Counted from the stretch's first letter, positions 8,778 through 15,411 are shown. The stretch is 32,261 nt of DNA from Arcicella aurantiaca (GCF_003148625.1 NZ_QGGO01000044.1:1-32261); one strand, 5' to 3'. A program made the numbers and translations. Notes: generated by a model from the letters alone, not told the origin.

Positions 8778-9668
8778 CTAAAACTCTCCACCAATCTTCA
8801 ACCGTTCATTCAAATAATTTCTAAGTCCTTCATCGTCAATTACTTTCAATTCGCCAATCAAACCCAAACACCACCTGCCAATACCTGCATAGTTTTGTAC
8901 ATCTAATTTCAATTCATAAGGAAAATCGTTCAGCTCTTTATGCTTGCTTAGATATACTCTCGCTGAAGGATATTCTTCATAAAATAGTTGGAAAGCTCTT
9001 TTACTTAAATACAAATGAATAGATATAGATTCTGTCGAAGAACAACCGAAAACATCCACATTCATTGCTTTTCTAATTCCTGTTTTCTTGTCATACTGAA
9101 TCTCAACATCAGTAATACGTTTTACTTTATACGTTTTTTCTTTTCCTGTCTCAATCGCAGAGAGTGTTGAATAGTCCAAACTCAATTTTAAAGGAGTTAC
9201 GAATCTATCCTTGATTTCTTCAGTATTTAATGAATGATAATTAATTAGTTTGACAGAACATTCTGAATTTATAGCTACTTGAAGTTTCTGAACGATAGTG
9301 CCTAAATGTTTATCTTTCAGTTCGTCTGACTGTGGAGCGATATATGAAGAAGCAGATAGTTTTTTGAGAATACTTAATTTTAGAGGAGTGCTATTAGAAA
9401 TAGACGCTATACATTCATGTAGTAGTCCCGTTTCTTCTTCTGTGAATGTAGTTTTAGGGGTAGCTTCAAAAATAAAATATTTATTATTTTTTTTGTCAAC
9501 GAAATATCCTAATTCTTCTAATAATTCAAGGTCTCGATAAATTGTTTGTCTTCCTACGTTAAACAATTTTGCAAGACTTATTACTGAATATTTAGGTTCA
9601 TGTAATAGTTGTAGCAATTTGAATACCCTTTTTATTTGATTTACTTCAGAACTTTTATCAGTAGTCAT
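8778..9668 (-). CDS. WYL-domain transcriptional regulator of the cas operon
   Basis: This 296-residue protein has an N-terminal winged helix of the HTH_11/DeoR-like kind (about 12-65: FKLLQLL, SLAKLFNVGRQTIYRDLELLEELG). It is followed by a middle helical segment and a WYL domain (about 130-215), then a C-terminal WCX-like extension. WYL proteins are frequent regulators of CRISPR-Cas and other defence loci and are thought to respond to a nucleic-acid or nucleotide ligand. It is the first gene of the operon, 38 bases before cas8b, so it probably controls its own expression together with the whole cas operon. The ligand and the direction of control (repressor or activator) cannot be read from the sequence. 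Confidence 0.88.
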   Translation of the reverse strand: MTTDKSSEVNQIKRVFKLLQLLHEPKYSVISLAKLFNVGRQTIYRDLELLEELGYFVDKKNNKYFIFEATPKTTFTEEETGLLHECIASISNSTPLKLSILKKLSASSYIAPQSDELKDKHLGTIVQKLQVAINSECSVKLINYHSLNTEEIKDRFVTPLKLSLDYSTLSAIETGKEKTYKVKRITDVEIQYDKKTGIRKAMNVDVFGCSSTESISIHLYLSKRAFQLFYEEYPSARVYLSKHKELNDFPYELKLDVQNYAGIGRWCLGLIGELKVIDDEGLRNYLNERLKIGGEF

Positions 9669-10059
9669 AAGTGTGTTCGTGTAAATATTAATGTGTCGAA
9701 GTTACTTGTTTTTCTACATCTAAAACTACCGTTAAATAATATTTACTTTAATGAAATACCTAAGTTGAGCAAAAAGGTGTTTTGAACTAATCTTCAAAAA
9801 GAGAAAATGGCAAGTCCAAAATCTGAATCGACAGAAACAGCGGAATCAATGAACCAAGGTCGGATTTAATGATTTGGCAGAATCAGAAACAATAGTAGAA
9901 TCAAAATTAAAAACAGAATCATTGAGCCGACTTCAGATTCCATGATTTATCAGAACAAAGAATCAAAATCTTCGCAACAATCTAATCTGCTTGCAAATTC
10001 CCACAAATATTAATTTCTATATTACATTTAAAGTATATCTATGAAATACCTCTTCGGAA
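9669..10059. other. non-coding region upstream of the cas operon, with degenerate direct repeats
   Basis: No credible gene is visible here. The cas operon promoter should be in the first 100 bases, but no clear minus-strand TAnnTTTG box was found. Two segments, 9841-9886 and 9914-9960, are degenerate direct copies (by eye roughly three quarters identical, sharing GAATCA, TTGA/ATGA, ATGATTT and CAGAA blocks). The short word AGAATCA recurs several times between them. The region may be decayed sequence or a repeat-based control site. Confidence 0.4.
9841..9960. repeat. two degenerate ~46-bp direct repeats
   Basis: Copy A (9841-9886) and copy B (9914-9960) align without gaps over about 40 positions, with shared blocks GAATCA, ATGATTT and CAGAA in the same order and spacing. 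They are separated by a short A-rich stretch. No function can be assigned. Confidence 0.45.
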
Positions 10060-10163
10060 TCCCTTGATAATCAGCAGGGAACAGCTTTATTAATCTTCTG
10101 ATAATCAGAGGAAAACCTACGGTAAACTTATATAAACTACCGTCCCAAATTAATGTAAAAAAA

Positions 10164-10220
10164 TTTCATCATACTTTGTTATTCAGAAAGATGAATTCAG
10201 AATAACAAAGTATGATGAAA
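10164..10220 (-). repeat. 21-bp perfect inverted repeat with minus-strand T-run (possible terminator)
   Basis: The arm at 10164-10184 (starting TTTCATCATACTTTG) is the exact complement of 10200-10220, around a 15-base loop. On the minus strand the hairpin is directly followed by seven T (complement of 10157-10163). It could therefore work as a long AT-rich intrinsic terminator for transcripts coming from the methyltransferase side and protect the cas promoter from read-through. A perfect 21-bp match is longer than usual for a terminator. Confidence 0.55.
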
Positions 10221-10595
10221 ATATCAACTTCAGTAGCCACAAAGCATAAAATGAGTAAAACTATCTTGGGAAAAATGCCTAACTCTTTATTTTTAGTAAG
10301 TTTCAGTGGGAAGCCAATTTGGGAGTCTCTTAATAATCAGCGGGAAACCTACGGGAAACCACAACAAATTTCTGGAAACCGATTTAGTAACCACTTGATA
10401 ATTAGCGGTAAACCGATGGTGTCCCAAAATACCTTTGGCTCAACATTATATTTGAGTAGGTCTCCTAATGGAATTTCCACTACTTGAGTTTTTATCTCAG
10501 ACGTTTCTCGAAAATGTCCTGAGAATTGAACACCCTACAAACGCATCCGTCTTAAAACTTGACCTAATCAATAATGATTTGAGTTCATTTTTCAA

Positions 10596-10625
10596 GGTAT
10601 CCCGATGGAATACCTTCGGGATACC
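10596..10625. repeat. 10-bp perfect hairpin GGTATCCCGA/TCGGGATACC
   Basis: Positions 10596-10605 pair exactly with 10616-10625 around a 10-base loop. The same word GGTATCCCG recurs as two adjacent direct copies at 10663-10671 and 10674-10682, so it belongs to the surrounding hairpin family. Confidence 0.6.
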
Positions 10626-10694
10626 AAATCAGGTATTCCTTGATAATCAGAGGAATACGTGTGGTATCCCGTTGGTATCCCGATTAATTACTCA

Positions 10695-10722
10695 GTCCAA
10701 TCAAACGTCCGTTTAATTGGAC
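10695..10722. repeat. 13-bp near-perfect palindrome, 2-base centre
   Basis: GTCCAATCAAACG (10695-10707) faces CGTTTAATTGGAC (10710-10722) with only one mismatch. It marks the right end of the hairpin-rich stretch. It could be a protein-binding site or a hairpin; nothing in the neighbourhood decides between these. Confidence 0.5.
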
Positions 10723-10798
10723 AATTCTCCAAAATCAAAAAGTGGACTTTAGTGTTAATGAATTGGTATATATTTATTGTATATTATTCTAAGTATAT

Positions 10799-11032
10799 TT
10801 AATATGTATATAGTTGAACAACTATATACCGAAAAGTTTGTTGACTATTGTAATAACTCATCTTGGCATTATTAATACCTTGGCTTATTCTTTGTTTCTG
10901 ATTCGACATTTTAATTTTCGATTTTATTACCTTTAAAATCTTCACTATTGTTGTATAATGTTCTTTATTTACGTGAATAAGAGCAAATATTTTTGACACA
11001 CTTAGAAATATTTTATCTTCTTGAAAAGCCAA
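10799..11032 (-). CDS. doubtful small ORF downstream of the methyltransferase
   Basis: A 77-codon frame starts three bases after the methyltransferase stop, which suggests possible translational coupling. However, the predicted peptide (basic, rich in Lys, Ile and Asn) resembles no family I know, and its 3' end runs through a perfect palindrome (10806-10829). I list it because it is adjacent and co-directional. It may well be non-coding. Confidence 0.2.
   Translation of the reverse strand: MAFQEDKIFLSVSKIFALIHVNKEHYTTIVKILKVIKSKIKMSNQKQRISQGINNAKMSYYNSQQTFRYIVVQLYTY
10806..10829. repeat. 11-bp perfect palindrome GTATATAGTTG-aa-CAACTATATAC
   Basis: The arms at 10806-10816 and 10819-10829 are exact complements with a two-base centre. 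With such a short centre it is more likely a dyad for a DNA-binding protein than a hairpin terminator. No regulated gene is evident next to it. Confidence 0.5.
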
Positions 11033-11035
11033 TTT

Positions 11036-11620
11036 TTACTGCTTTGTTACAAGTAAAATCCCTGCACCAATATTTGCTGTTGAAACTATATAATCTTTAT
11101 CATTTCCGATTAACGCAACAAACTCTTTTACATCGTTTTGGTGGGATATAACATTATCAACTATCAATAAACTTCCCTTTTTGTTGAGCAGTTTTTTTAG
11201 ATAAATCCAATATTCTACATAATGTTTTCTTTCTGCATCCAAAAATATGATGTCATAAATAGGTGTGGCTTGTACTAAAAAGTCTTTTGCATCCATTGTA
11301 AGTAGTTCAACATTATCAATTAGTTTGAAATTGGTCAAATAATTTCTTGCTAATTCTGTTCTGTGTTCTTCTATTTCAATAGAAGTTAGTTTTCCCTTTG
11401 AGTTGTTCAAAGCGTCGGCAAACCATAAAGTTGAAAAACCATTTGATGTTCCTAATTCCAATACATTTTTACTTTGTTGTGTTCTTATAATGATTGAGAT
11501 AAACTCTGCTGATTCAGGTTCAAGATTTCTCCACTTTTCTAATCTGTTCTCTTTCTGGTTATCTTCTTCTTTCAGTTGCTTATAGAGTTGAAGAATTTCT
11601 TGTTTAATTTGTTGTTCCAT
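11036..11620 (-). CDS. class I SAM-dependent O-methyltransferase (COMT-like, methyltransferase family 3)
   Basis: The 194-residue protein would transfer a methyl group from S-adenosylmethionine to a hydroxyl of a small molecule, using a divalent metal. The SAM-binding glycine motif is LELGTSNG (54-61), followed by acidic E82 (TSIEIEE) and MDAKDF around D110. The metal-binding triad of the COMT-like family is recognisable as D128 in FLDAE and D155-N156 in IVDNV. Length is near the family's usual 200-220 residues. The substrate cannot be deduced. The gene stands alone apart from the doubtful small frame behind it and is probably plasmid cargo. Confidence 0.85.
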   Translation of the reverse strand: MEQQIKQEILQLYKQLKEEDNQKENRLEKWRNLEPESAEFISIIIRTQQSKNVLELGTSNGFSTLWFADALNNSKGKLTSIEIEEHRTELARNYLTNFKLIDNVELLTMDAKDFLVQATPIYDIIFLDAERKHYVEYWIYLKKLLNKKGSLLIVDNVISHQNDVKEFVALIGNDKDYIVSTANIGAGILLVTKQ

Positions 11621-12014
11621 TTTGCTTTGAGATTACTGTTAATGTATTGGTACTTAAAATTAAGGATTTTGAAATATGCTTAATGGTAAATCCAACATTA
11701 AAATCGAAACAATCAGAATCCTTAGAATATTTAGGTAGATATAGGCACATAAAGTTTGAAACCCTCTGAAGCCCTAAAAACAAAAAAAGCAGGCGATAAC
11801 CTGCTCTTCCAAATATCTTCAAGTCGAACGAGAAACTATAAAAGAAACTAACTAAGCCGTCCGCTCCAGAGATTAAGTTCAAGACTAAGCGTCCCTCATG
11901 GTTTCATGGTTTGGCTTTCAGCCACCACGAATGCTCATATCTTTGAATTGTAAATATTTTCATAGTTTTATTAAAAAAAAGGAGTACGGAAATAACCTTA
12001 GTTATTGGCTGTAG
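11621..12014. other. intergenic region between the methyltransferase and the M23-like peptidase
   Basis: A 92-codon frame on the minus strand (11604-11882) crosses a clear terminator and is probably not a gene. The stretch should contain the methyltransferase promoter. It also holds a small hairpin TGGCT-gaa-AGCCA on the minus strand (complement near 11921-11933) and AATAAC/GTTATT pairing at 11991-12006 just behind the peptidase gene. Confidence 0.4.
11782..11805 (-). terminator. Rho-independent terminator (minus strand)
   Basis: On the minus strand AGCAGG (complement of 11800-11805) pairs with CCTGCT (complement of 11788-11793) across a six-base loop and runs into seven T, then G and five more T. 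This is a textbook intrinsic terminator for leftward transcripts, most likely those of the peptidase gene ending at 12015. It insulates the methyltransferase. Confidence 0.75.
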
Positions 12015-12986
12015 TTATTTTTTCTCGTTGCTTATGCTCTCTTTTTGAATTGGTGAATAATCTGTTTTGGTCTGTCCGTTTACTTGTAATTTGTCAAAGT
12101 AACATTTTACTCCTGTCGCTGAATTCATATCTTCAACATTTTGGATGTGAAAATGTAAATGAGGTTCTGATGAATTGCCTGAATTTCCACAAAGCCCAAG
12201 TAGTTGCCCTTGTTTTATTTTTTGTCCTTGCTTAACTACAATTGAATGTTGTTTAAAGTGAGCAAAAAACAAATATTCGTTGTTCTGTGTCTTTATAATA
12301 ACTGTGTTGCCTGGAACGTAAACGGGGTTTAAAACTCCTGGCACATTGTCTTTAACTCCATCAACTACCAAAACAACTTCTCCATCGCAAGGTGCAATGA
12401 GGTCTTTTCCAAAAGCATAATAATCTTCATTGGCTTTTCCGTTTGATTTATATGAATTTCCTTTGGTGTCAGTTATCACAATATCAAAGGCATTTTTTTG
12501 AGCTTCACTTTCAACGTGATAATTTAATTCTTTTGTGTCGCCACCCCAAATTACAGTCCATTCATCCTTAAATGGCAAAATTAGTTTTGTTGTGTTACGA
12601 ACCAATTTAGGCAAATTACTTTCTTTAAAAGGTTTTACAAATAGTCCATTAATTTTTGAGTTATTGTCAACAGAAATATTAACTGCAAATAATGCTCTTT
12701 CAAAATTTGTCTTGTATGATGCGTAAGTCTGTTCGTATTTTACAAATTGTCTTTTGGTAATTTTTCCTGCTTGTGTTTTCAGTCCTGCTAAAAATTCCTT
12801 TGTTTTATCAAGTGGTAAAGCGTTTTGCATTTCAGTTGAAAAACTTGAAAATATTGCGTCAAAATTGTCTGCATTATAATTCACCTCAAAACTGTCTGCA
12901 ACAGATTTGTTAGCTATTTTTTCTGTCTGCCCAAATGCAAAGTTCATAAAAGTTGTCAAGAGGATTGTTATTAAATATTTTTTCAT
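12015..12986 (-). CDS. exported DUF3887/M23-like peptidase
   Basis: The 323-residue protein has a signal peptide (cleavage probably after FAFGQ, residue 20). An N-terminal DUF3887-like helical domain (about 25-125, a family often attached to secreted hydrolases) is followed by a C-terminal LytM/M23 beta domain. In the M23 part HLH at 276-278 (EPHLHFH) supplies the usual zinc ligand and catalytic histidine, and AFDIV (D168) could supply the aspartate. The canonical H-x(3)-D is not obvious; H157 lies eleven residues before D168. Activity on peptidoglycan is therefore plausible but not proven. The gene fills a module bounded by complementary TTGGCTGTA (12005-12013) and TACAGCCAA (13018-13026), which suggests a mobile cassette. 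Confidence 0.8.
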   Translation of the reverse strand: MKKYLITILLTTFMNFAFGQTEKIANKSVADSFEVNYNADNFDAIFSSFSTEMQNALPLDKTKEFLAGLKTQAGKITKRQFVKYEQTYASYKTNFERALFAVNISVDNNSKINGLFVKPFKESNLPKLVRNTTKLILPFKDEWTVIWGGDTKELNYHVESEAQKNAFDIVITDTKGNSYKSNGKANEDYYAFGKDLIAPCDGEVVLVVDGVKDNVPGVLNPVYVPGNTVIIKTQNNEYLFFAHFKQHSIVVKQGQKIKQGQLLGLCGNSGNSSEPHLHFHIQNVEDMNSATGVKCYFDKLQVNGQTKTDYSPIQKESISNEKK

Positions 12987-13017
12987 TCTTTTTGAATTTT
13001 GTGAGGTTTTGTATAAT

Positions 13018-13154
13018 TACAGCCAACGGTTTGCAGCTACCCGAAGGGCGGGACTTTTACCACAAAACTTGATTTGAAAAACTAATGTTTGATTACCCAC
13101 AAAACTTTCTTTGGAACACGAAACCCCGCCTTTTGGGTAGGTGCTGTTATGCGG
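13018..13154. repeat. long imperfect palindrome between two cassette-like genes
   Basis: The left part, about 13033-13054 (GCAGCTACCC, GGCGGGA), is the near complement of 13124-13144 (CCCCGCC, GGGTAGGTGC), separated by about 70 bases. The outer ends read CAGCCAACGG on the left and GCTGTTATGCGG on the right. This GC-rich block stands out in AT-rich surroundings. The architecture (AAC...palindrome...GTTA) resembles integron attC sites and the large palindromes that separate cassette-like genes in many Bacteroidota genomes. The core triplets match attC only loosely, so the relation is an inference. Confidence 0.6.
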
Positions 13155-13161
13155 TCGTTTT

Positions 13162-13629
13162 TTATTCTTTCTTTTCTTCTGGGTGATATTTATAATAGTC
13201 AGGTCGCTCTGTCTGTTTCCAAACAAATTTGTAACCTGTCTCCATTACTTCAAGGTCAAAAGGTCGTTTTACATAGAATAAATTGTCTGAGTTACTTGCA
13301 ATTAAAGATGCTCCACTAATGACAAGTCCGGCTAAGACCCACATTATAATTGTCACAATTTTGTTTGGGTTAATTTTTGTCCAAAAACGGTTAATGCAAA
13401 AAAACACTATGAACCAAAACAAAAAGTAGGTCAACAAGTCTGCGAAAAATTCTGTCACGAAAATTTGCAAGGACATTGAAGTATGCCAACCGTCACAAAC
13501 GAACGGCAAAGGGAAACCTGCAAATAATGTGTCTGGTGCGTCAACAGGTAAAGCATACCACCATTTAGTAATTGTCGCAAATGAAATTACTGTCAGCGGG
13601 AGTATAACTTTAAATGTCAACTGTTTCAT
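13162..13629 (-). CDS. small integral membrane protein of unknown function
   Basis: Starting at the ATG at 13629, which follows an AGAAAGACC purine-rich stretch, gives 155 residues. A longer frame begins at 13677, but its extra residues cover the flanking repeat CCGCATAAC, so the shorter start is preferred. The chain has an N-terminal hydrophobic segment, then an exposed stretch with GFPLPFVCDGWHTSMS, then two hydrophobic segments (through FADLLTYFLFWFIVFFCI and IVTIIMWVLAGLVISGASLI), and ends in a charged tail. I recognise no family. The gene lies between GTTATGCGG (13146-13154) and CCGCATAAC (13652-13660), like the neighbouring peptidase module. Confidence 0.65.
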   Translation of the reverse strand: MKQLTFKVILPLTVISFATITKWWYALPVDAPDTLFAGFPLPFVCDGWHTSMSLQIFVTEFFADLLTYFLFWFIVFFCINRFWTKINPNKIVTIIMWVLAGLVISGASLIASNSDNLFYVKRPFDLEVMETGYKFVWKQTERPDYYKYHPEEKKE

Positions 13630-13651
13630 ATTTGTTGGTCTTTCTAAAATG

Positions 13652-13740
13652 CCGCATAACGAGCGTATAACCGCCATTAGCTCTAAAATTTTGTTGATTT
13701 ATGGCGTCTATCCAACCGATTTGGAATATAACCGCCACGA
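13652..13740. repeat. cassette boundary with TATAACCGCCA direct repeats
   Basis: CCGCATAAC at 13652-13660 is the complement of GTTATGCGG on the other side of the membrane-protein gene. It is followed by two exact copies of TATAACCGCCA (13666-13676 and 13727-13737). The first copy's CGCCAT can also pair with ATGGCG at about 13701-13706. These look like remnants of the right end of a cassette-like array. Confidence 0.5.
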
Positions 13741-14395
13741 ATTGATTTTTTGAAAATTAAAGCTATTCGATGGAGTAATTTTGCGGTTTAATGATTAGTA
13801 AAGGTGGTAAAACCTGTGTAGCGTTTTTCATTAGCAATTGGGTTGAAAATTTCAATTTTGATTCTGTGTCAATAGAGAATTACAATATTAGGCTAAATTT
13901 CATTAATATTTTAACGTAGAATTACCTGATTTTGCAAAATAAACCTAATTTGAATTTGTTGGCTATTGTAAATCTGCTACTTAACCTCTGTTTGTACTAT
14001 TCTCAAAAATAGAAGTATATGTAATCAAGACGATACCCAAAAAATCGCTTTTATCGCTAATCATTAACTATATCCCTCAATTTTGTTATTCTTTTTTCCC
14101 CACAACCAGACAAATACTTCATGAATTAAATGCTCACTGTTGACTCAAAACATTCTCTCATTAAAATAGTTATTGTTCATATATGGACTGTTTGGATAGT
14201 CTTATGTACTATTGACCTTTTATGAGATAATAATCTCAAAATAAATGTAATTTTATTCTAATGTTAACGGACTTATATACTTATTGACGCACGGGTGAGG
14301 TTTTTGCGTCTCAAAGTATATACTTCAGTAATATTTTACGTCATAAAGTTTGGTTTTTGAAATTTATTTGAGAAAAAATTAGTATATTTTTAATA
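13741..14395. other. long non-coding region upstream of parA (candidate centromere or origin area)
   Basis: This AT-rich stretch carries no credible gene. Its right part holds several dyads: TGAGAT-aata-ATCTCA (14223-14238), the direct pair TATATACTT at 14274-14282 and 14317-14325, an inverted GACGCA/TGCGTC pair (14286-14291 with 14305-14310), and a 12-bp palindrome AAGTATATACTT (14314-14325). Such sites next to parAB are candidates for the parS centromere or part of the replication origin. No replication initiator gene is nearby. Confidence 0.4.
14274..14325. repeat. dyad and direct-repeat cluster, candidate parS
   Basis: Two TATATACTT copies flank the inverted pair GACGCA/TGCGTC, and the right copy is embedded in the perfect palindrome AAGTATATACTT. 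GACGCA appears again at 14465-14470, directly before the parA start codon. The cluster lies 150-200 bases ahead of parA. Plasmid centromeres are often built from such repeats, but ParB binding is only inferred. Confidence 0.4.
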
Positions 14396-14443
14396 AAATA
14401 TAGGCAATAATTAGTAAGATTTTACTAATTATTGCCTATATTT
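14396..14443. promoter_or_regulatory. 22-bp perfect inverted repeat: parA operator
   Basis: The arms at 14396-14417 and 14422-14443 (inner part TAATTAGTAA/TTACTAATTA, outer part AAATATAGG/CCTATATTT) are exact complements around a four-base centre. The right arm contains most of the promoter -7 box of parA. A protein bound to this dyad would block transcription. ParA carries an extra N-terminal DNA-binding-like segment, as in type Ia ParA proteins that repress their own operon, so ParA is the most likely ligand. Confidence 0.75.
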
Positions 14444-14444
14444 G
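14437..14444 (+). promoter_or_regulatory. Bacteroidota -7 promoter box TATATTTG for parAB
   Basis: TATATTTG matches the TAnnTTTG consensus of the Bacteroidota primary sigma factor exactly. It lies 28 bases before the parA ATG, a suitable distance for a short leader. No convincing -33 TTTG could be seen at the expected distance, since that space is taken up by the inverted repeat. Confidence 0.65.
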
Positions 14445-14472
14445 TATATCAATCATTCAAACAAGACGCATT

Positions 14473-15411
14473 ATGACCATTGAACAAATTGCTAAGTTTT
14501 TTAAATTGAAGCCATCTCTCACGGTTGCAGGAATTCAGAAAGAAGCGGGGATAAAAGGAAATGCACTGAGTACGGCACTTCAAAATAAAGAGGAATTGAG
14601 CAAGATGAATCTTGATAAATTATTGCCTATTTTAATTGGATACGGATATAATGCAATGCCTCAAAAAGCAAAGATTATTGCGATTGTCAACAATAAAGGA
14701 GGTGTAGGAAAAACCACTACTACCGCTATTTTAGGAGAAGCGATGGCACGAAAGGGATTAAAAGTATTGATGATTGACATGGATTCACAAGGAAATCTAA
14801 GTCAAATATTCTCAATTTCTACCGAAAATGGACAAGTGGCTGATTCTATGCTTGACAATAAAGTGCCTTTGCCTATTCAACAAATTAACGAAAATCTTTT
14901 TGTCGTACCTTCAGACTTAGAATTACAAAAAGTTGAATCCGTTTTACTTACTGCACCTTCCAATCAATTACGTTTGAAGGCAGCCCTTTCTACTACGGCA
15001 ACGGTTGGTTTTGATTTTATTTTAATTGATTGCCCTCCTTCATTAGGTCTTTTGACGATGAACGCCATCAATGCAAGTAATAGCTGTTTGATAACTGTTC
15101 AACCCGAATCATCTGCCGTTGTGGGATTAAATAGTATATTTGATGTGATTGAGGACGTAAATGTATATAGTGGTGCGGGTATCAAAGTTGAAGGTATTGT
15201 GTTTACGATGGTAAAAAATAATAGCGTTCACACAGCTTTTAAAGAACTCGTTAGAGAAACGTACCAGAACTTTAAGGTATTTAATACTGAAATAAAGGAA
15301 TCGGTTGATGTCAGTAAGGCTCAGGCGATTAGAAGAGAAATGTTTGTGTATAAAAGTAATTCAACCGTTGGGAAGGCTTATGAAGAATTAGCGACTGAAT
15401 TATTGTCATAA
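14473..15411 (+). CDS. parA: ParA-family partition ATPase with N-terminal DNA-binding segment
   Basis: ParA ATPases move plasmid copies apart along the nucleoid under control of ParB. The deviant Walker A motif KGGVGKT is at 75-81, the switch DMDSQGN follows D102, and Walker B is LIDCPPS at 184-190. About 60 residues precede the ATPase core and look like a small helical DNA-binding module (EQIAKFFKL, GIQKEAGIKGNALSTALQNKEEL). This is the arrangement of type Ia ParA proteins, which also repress their own promoter. That agrees with the 22-bp inverted repeat lying over the promoter 30 bases upstream. parB follows 24 bases later. Length (312 residues) lies between small and large ParA proteins. 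Confidence 0.92.
   Translation: MTIEQIAKFFKLKPSLTVAGIQKEAGIKGNALSTALQNKEELSKMNLDKLLPILIGYGYNAMPQKAKIIAIVNNKGGVGKTTTTAILGEAMARKGLKVLMIDMDSQGNLSQIFSISTENGQVADSMLDNKVPLPIQQINENLFVVPSDLELQKVESVLLTAPSNQLRLKAALSTTATVGFDFILIDCPPSLGLLTMNAINASNSCLITVQPESSAVVGLNSIFDVIEDVNVYSGAGIKVEGIVFTMVKNNSVHTAFKELVRETYQNFKVFNTEIKESVDVSKAQAIRREMFVYKSNSTVGKAYEELATELLS

Larger units (their letters stand above)
10060..10690. repeat. family of five hairpin repeats with a conserved TTGATAATCAG core
   Basis: Five copies of an 11-base core are found at about 10064, 10098, 10330 (TTAATAATCAG), 10395 (TTGATAATTAG) and 10640. In four of them the flanks pair, each with its own arm sequence: TCCCT/AGGGA (10060-10064 with 10076-10080), TCTTCT/AGAGGA with one G-T pair, ACCaCT/AGcGGT with one mismatch, and GTATTCCT/AGGAATAC (10633-10640 with 10651-10658). 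Each core is followed by a related tail, such as CCTACGGTAAAC, CCTACGGGAAACC or CGTGTGGTATCCC. Different arms around one loop suggest selection for the fold itself, in ssDNA or RNA. Spacing is irregular, so this is neither a CRISPR array nor a regular iteron array. Confidence 0.65.

Noticed and set aside
10060-10690. Repeats as a second CRISPR array
   Set aside because: Spacing is irregular (34 to about 245 bases), copies diverge, and the arms differ from copy to copy, unlike CRISPR repeats. They also bear no resemblance to the repeat at position 1.
10212-10716. Two plus-strand frames (10212-10487 and 10468-10716) of 91 and 82 codons
   Set aside because: Both are made mostly of the hairpin repeats and adjacent non-coding DNA. 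Short peptide echoes such as NNQRETYGKP and DNQRNTCGIP come from the DNA repeat, not from a protein family.
11604-11882. 92-codon minus-strand frame between the methyltransferase and the peptidase
   Set aside because: It runs straight through a clear Rho-independent terminator (11782-11805), overlaps the methyltransferase start, and its composition (very rich in Phe, Leu and Ser) looks like non-coding sequence read in frame.
13017-13226. Minus-strand frame across the long palindrome
   Set aside because: It overlaps the palindrome and the 3' end of the membrane-protein gene in another frame; the peptide is a read-through of repeat DNA.
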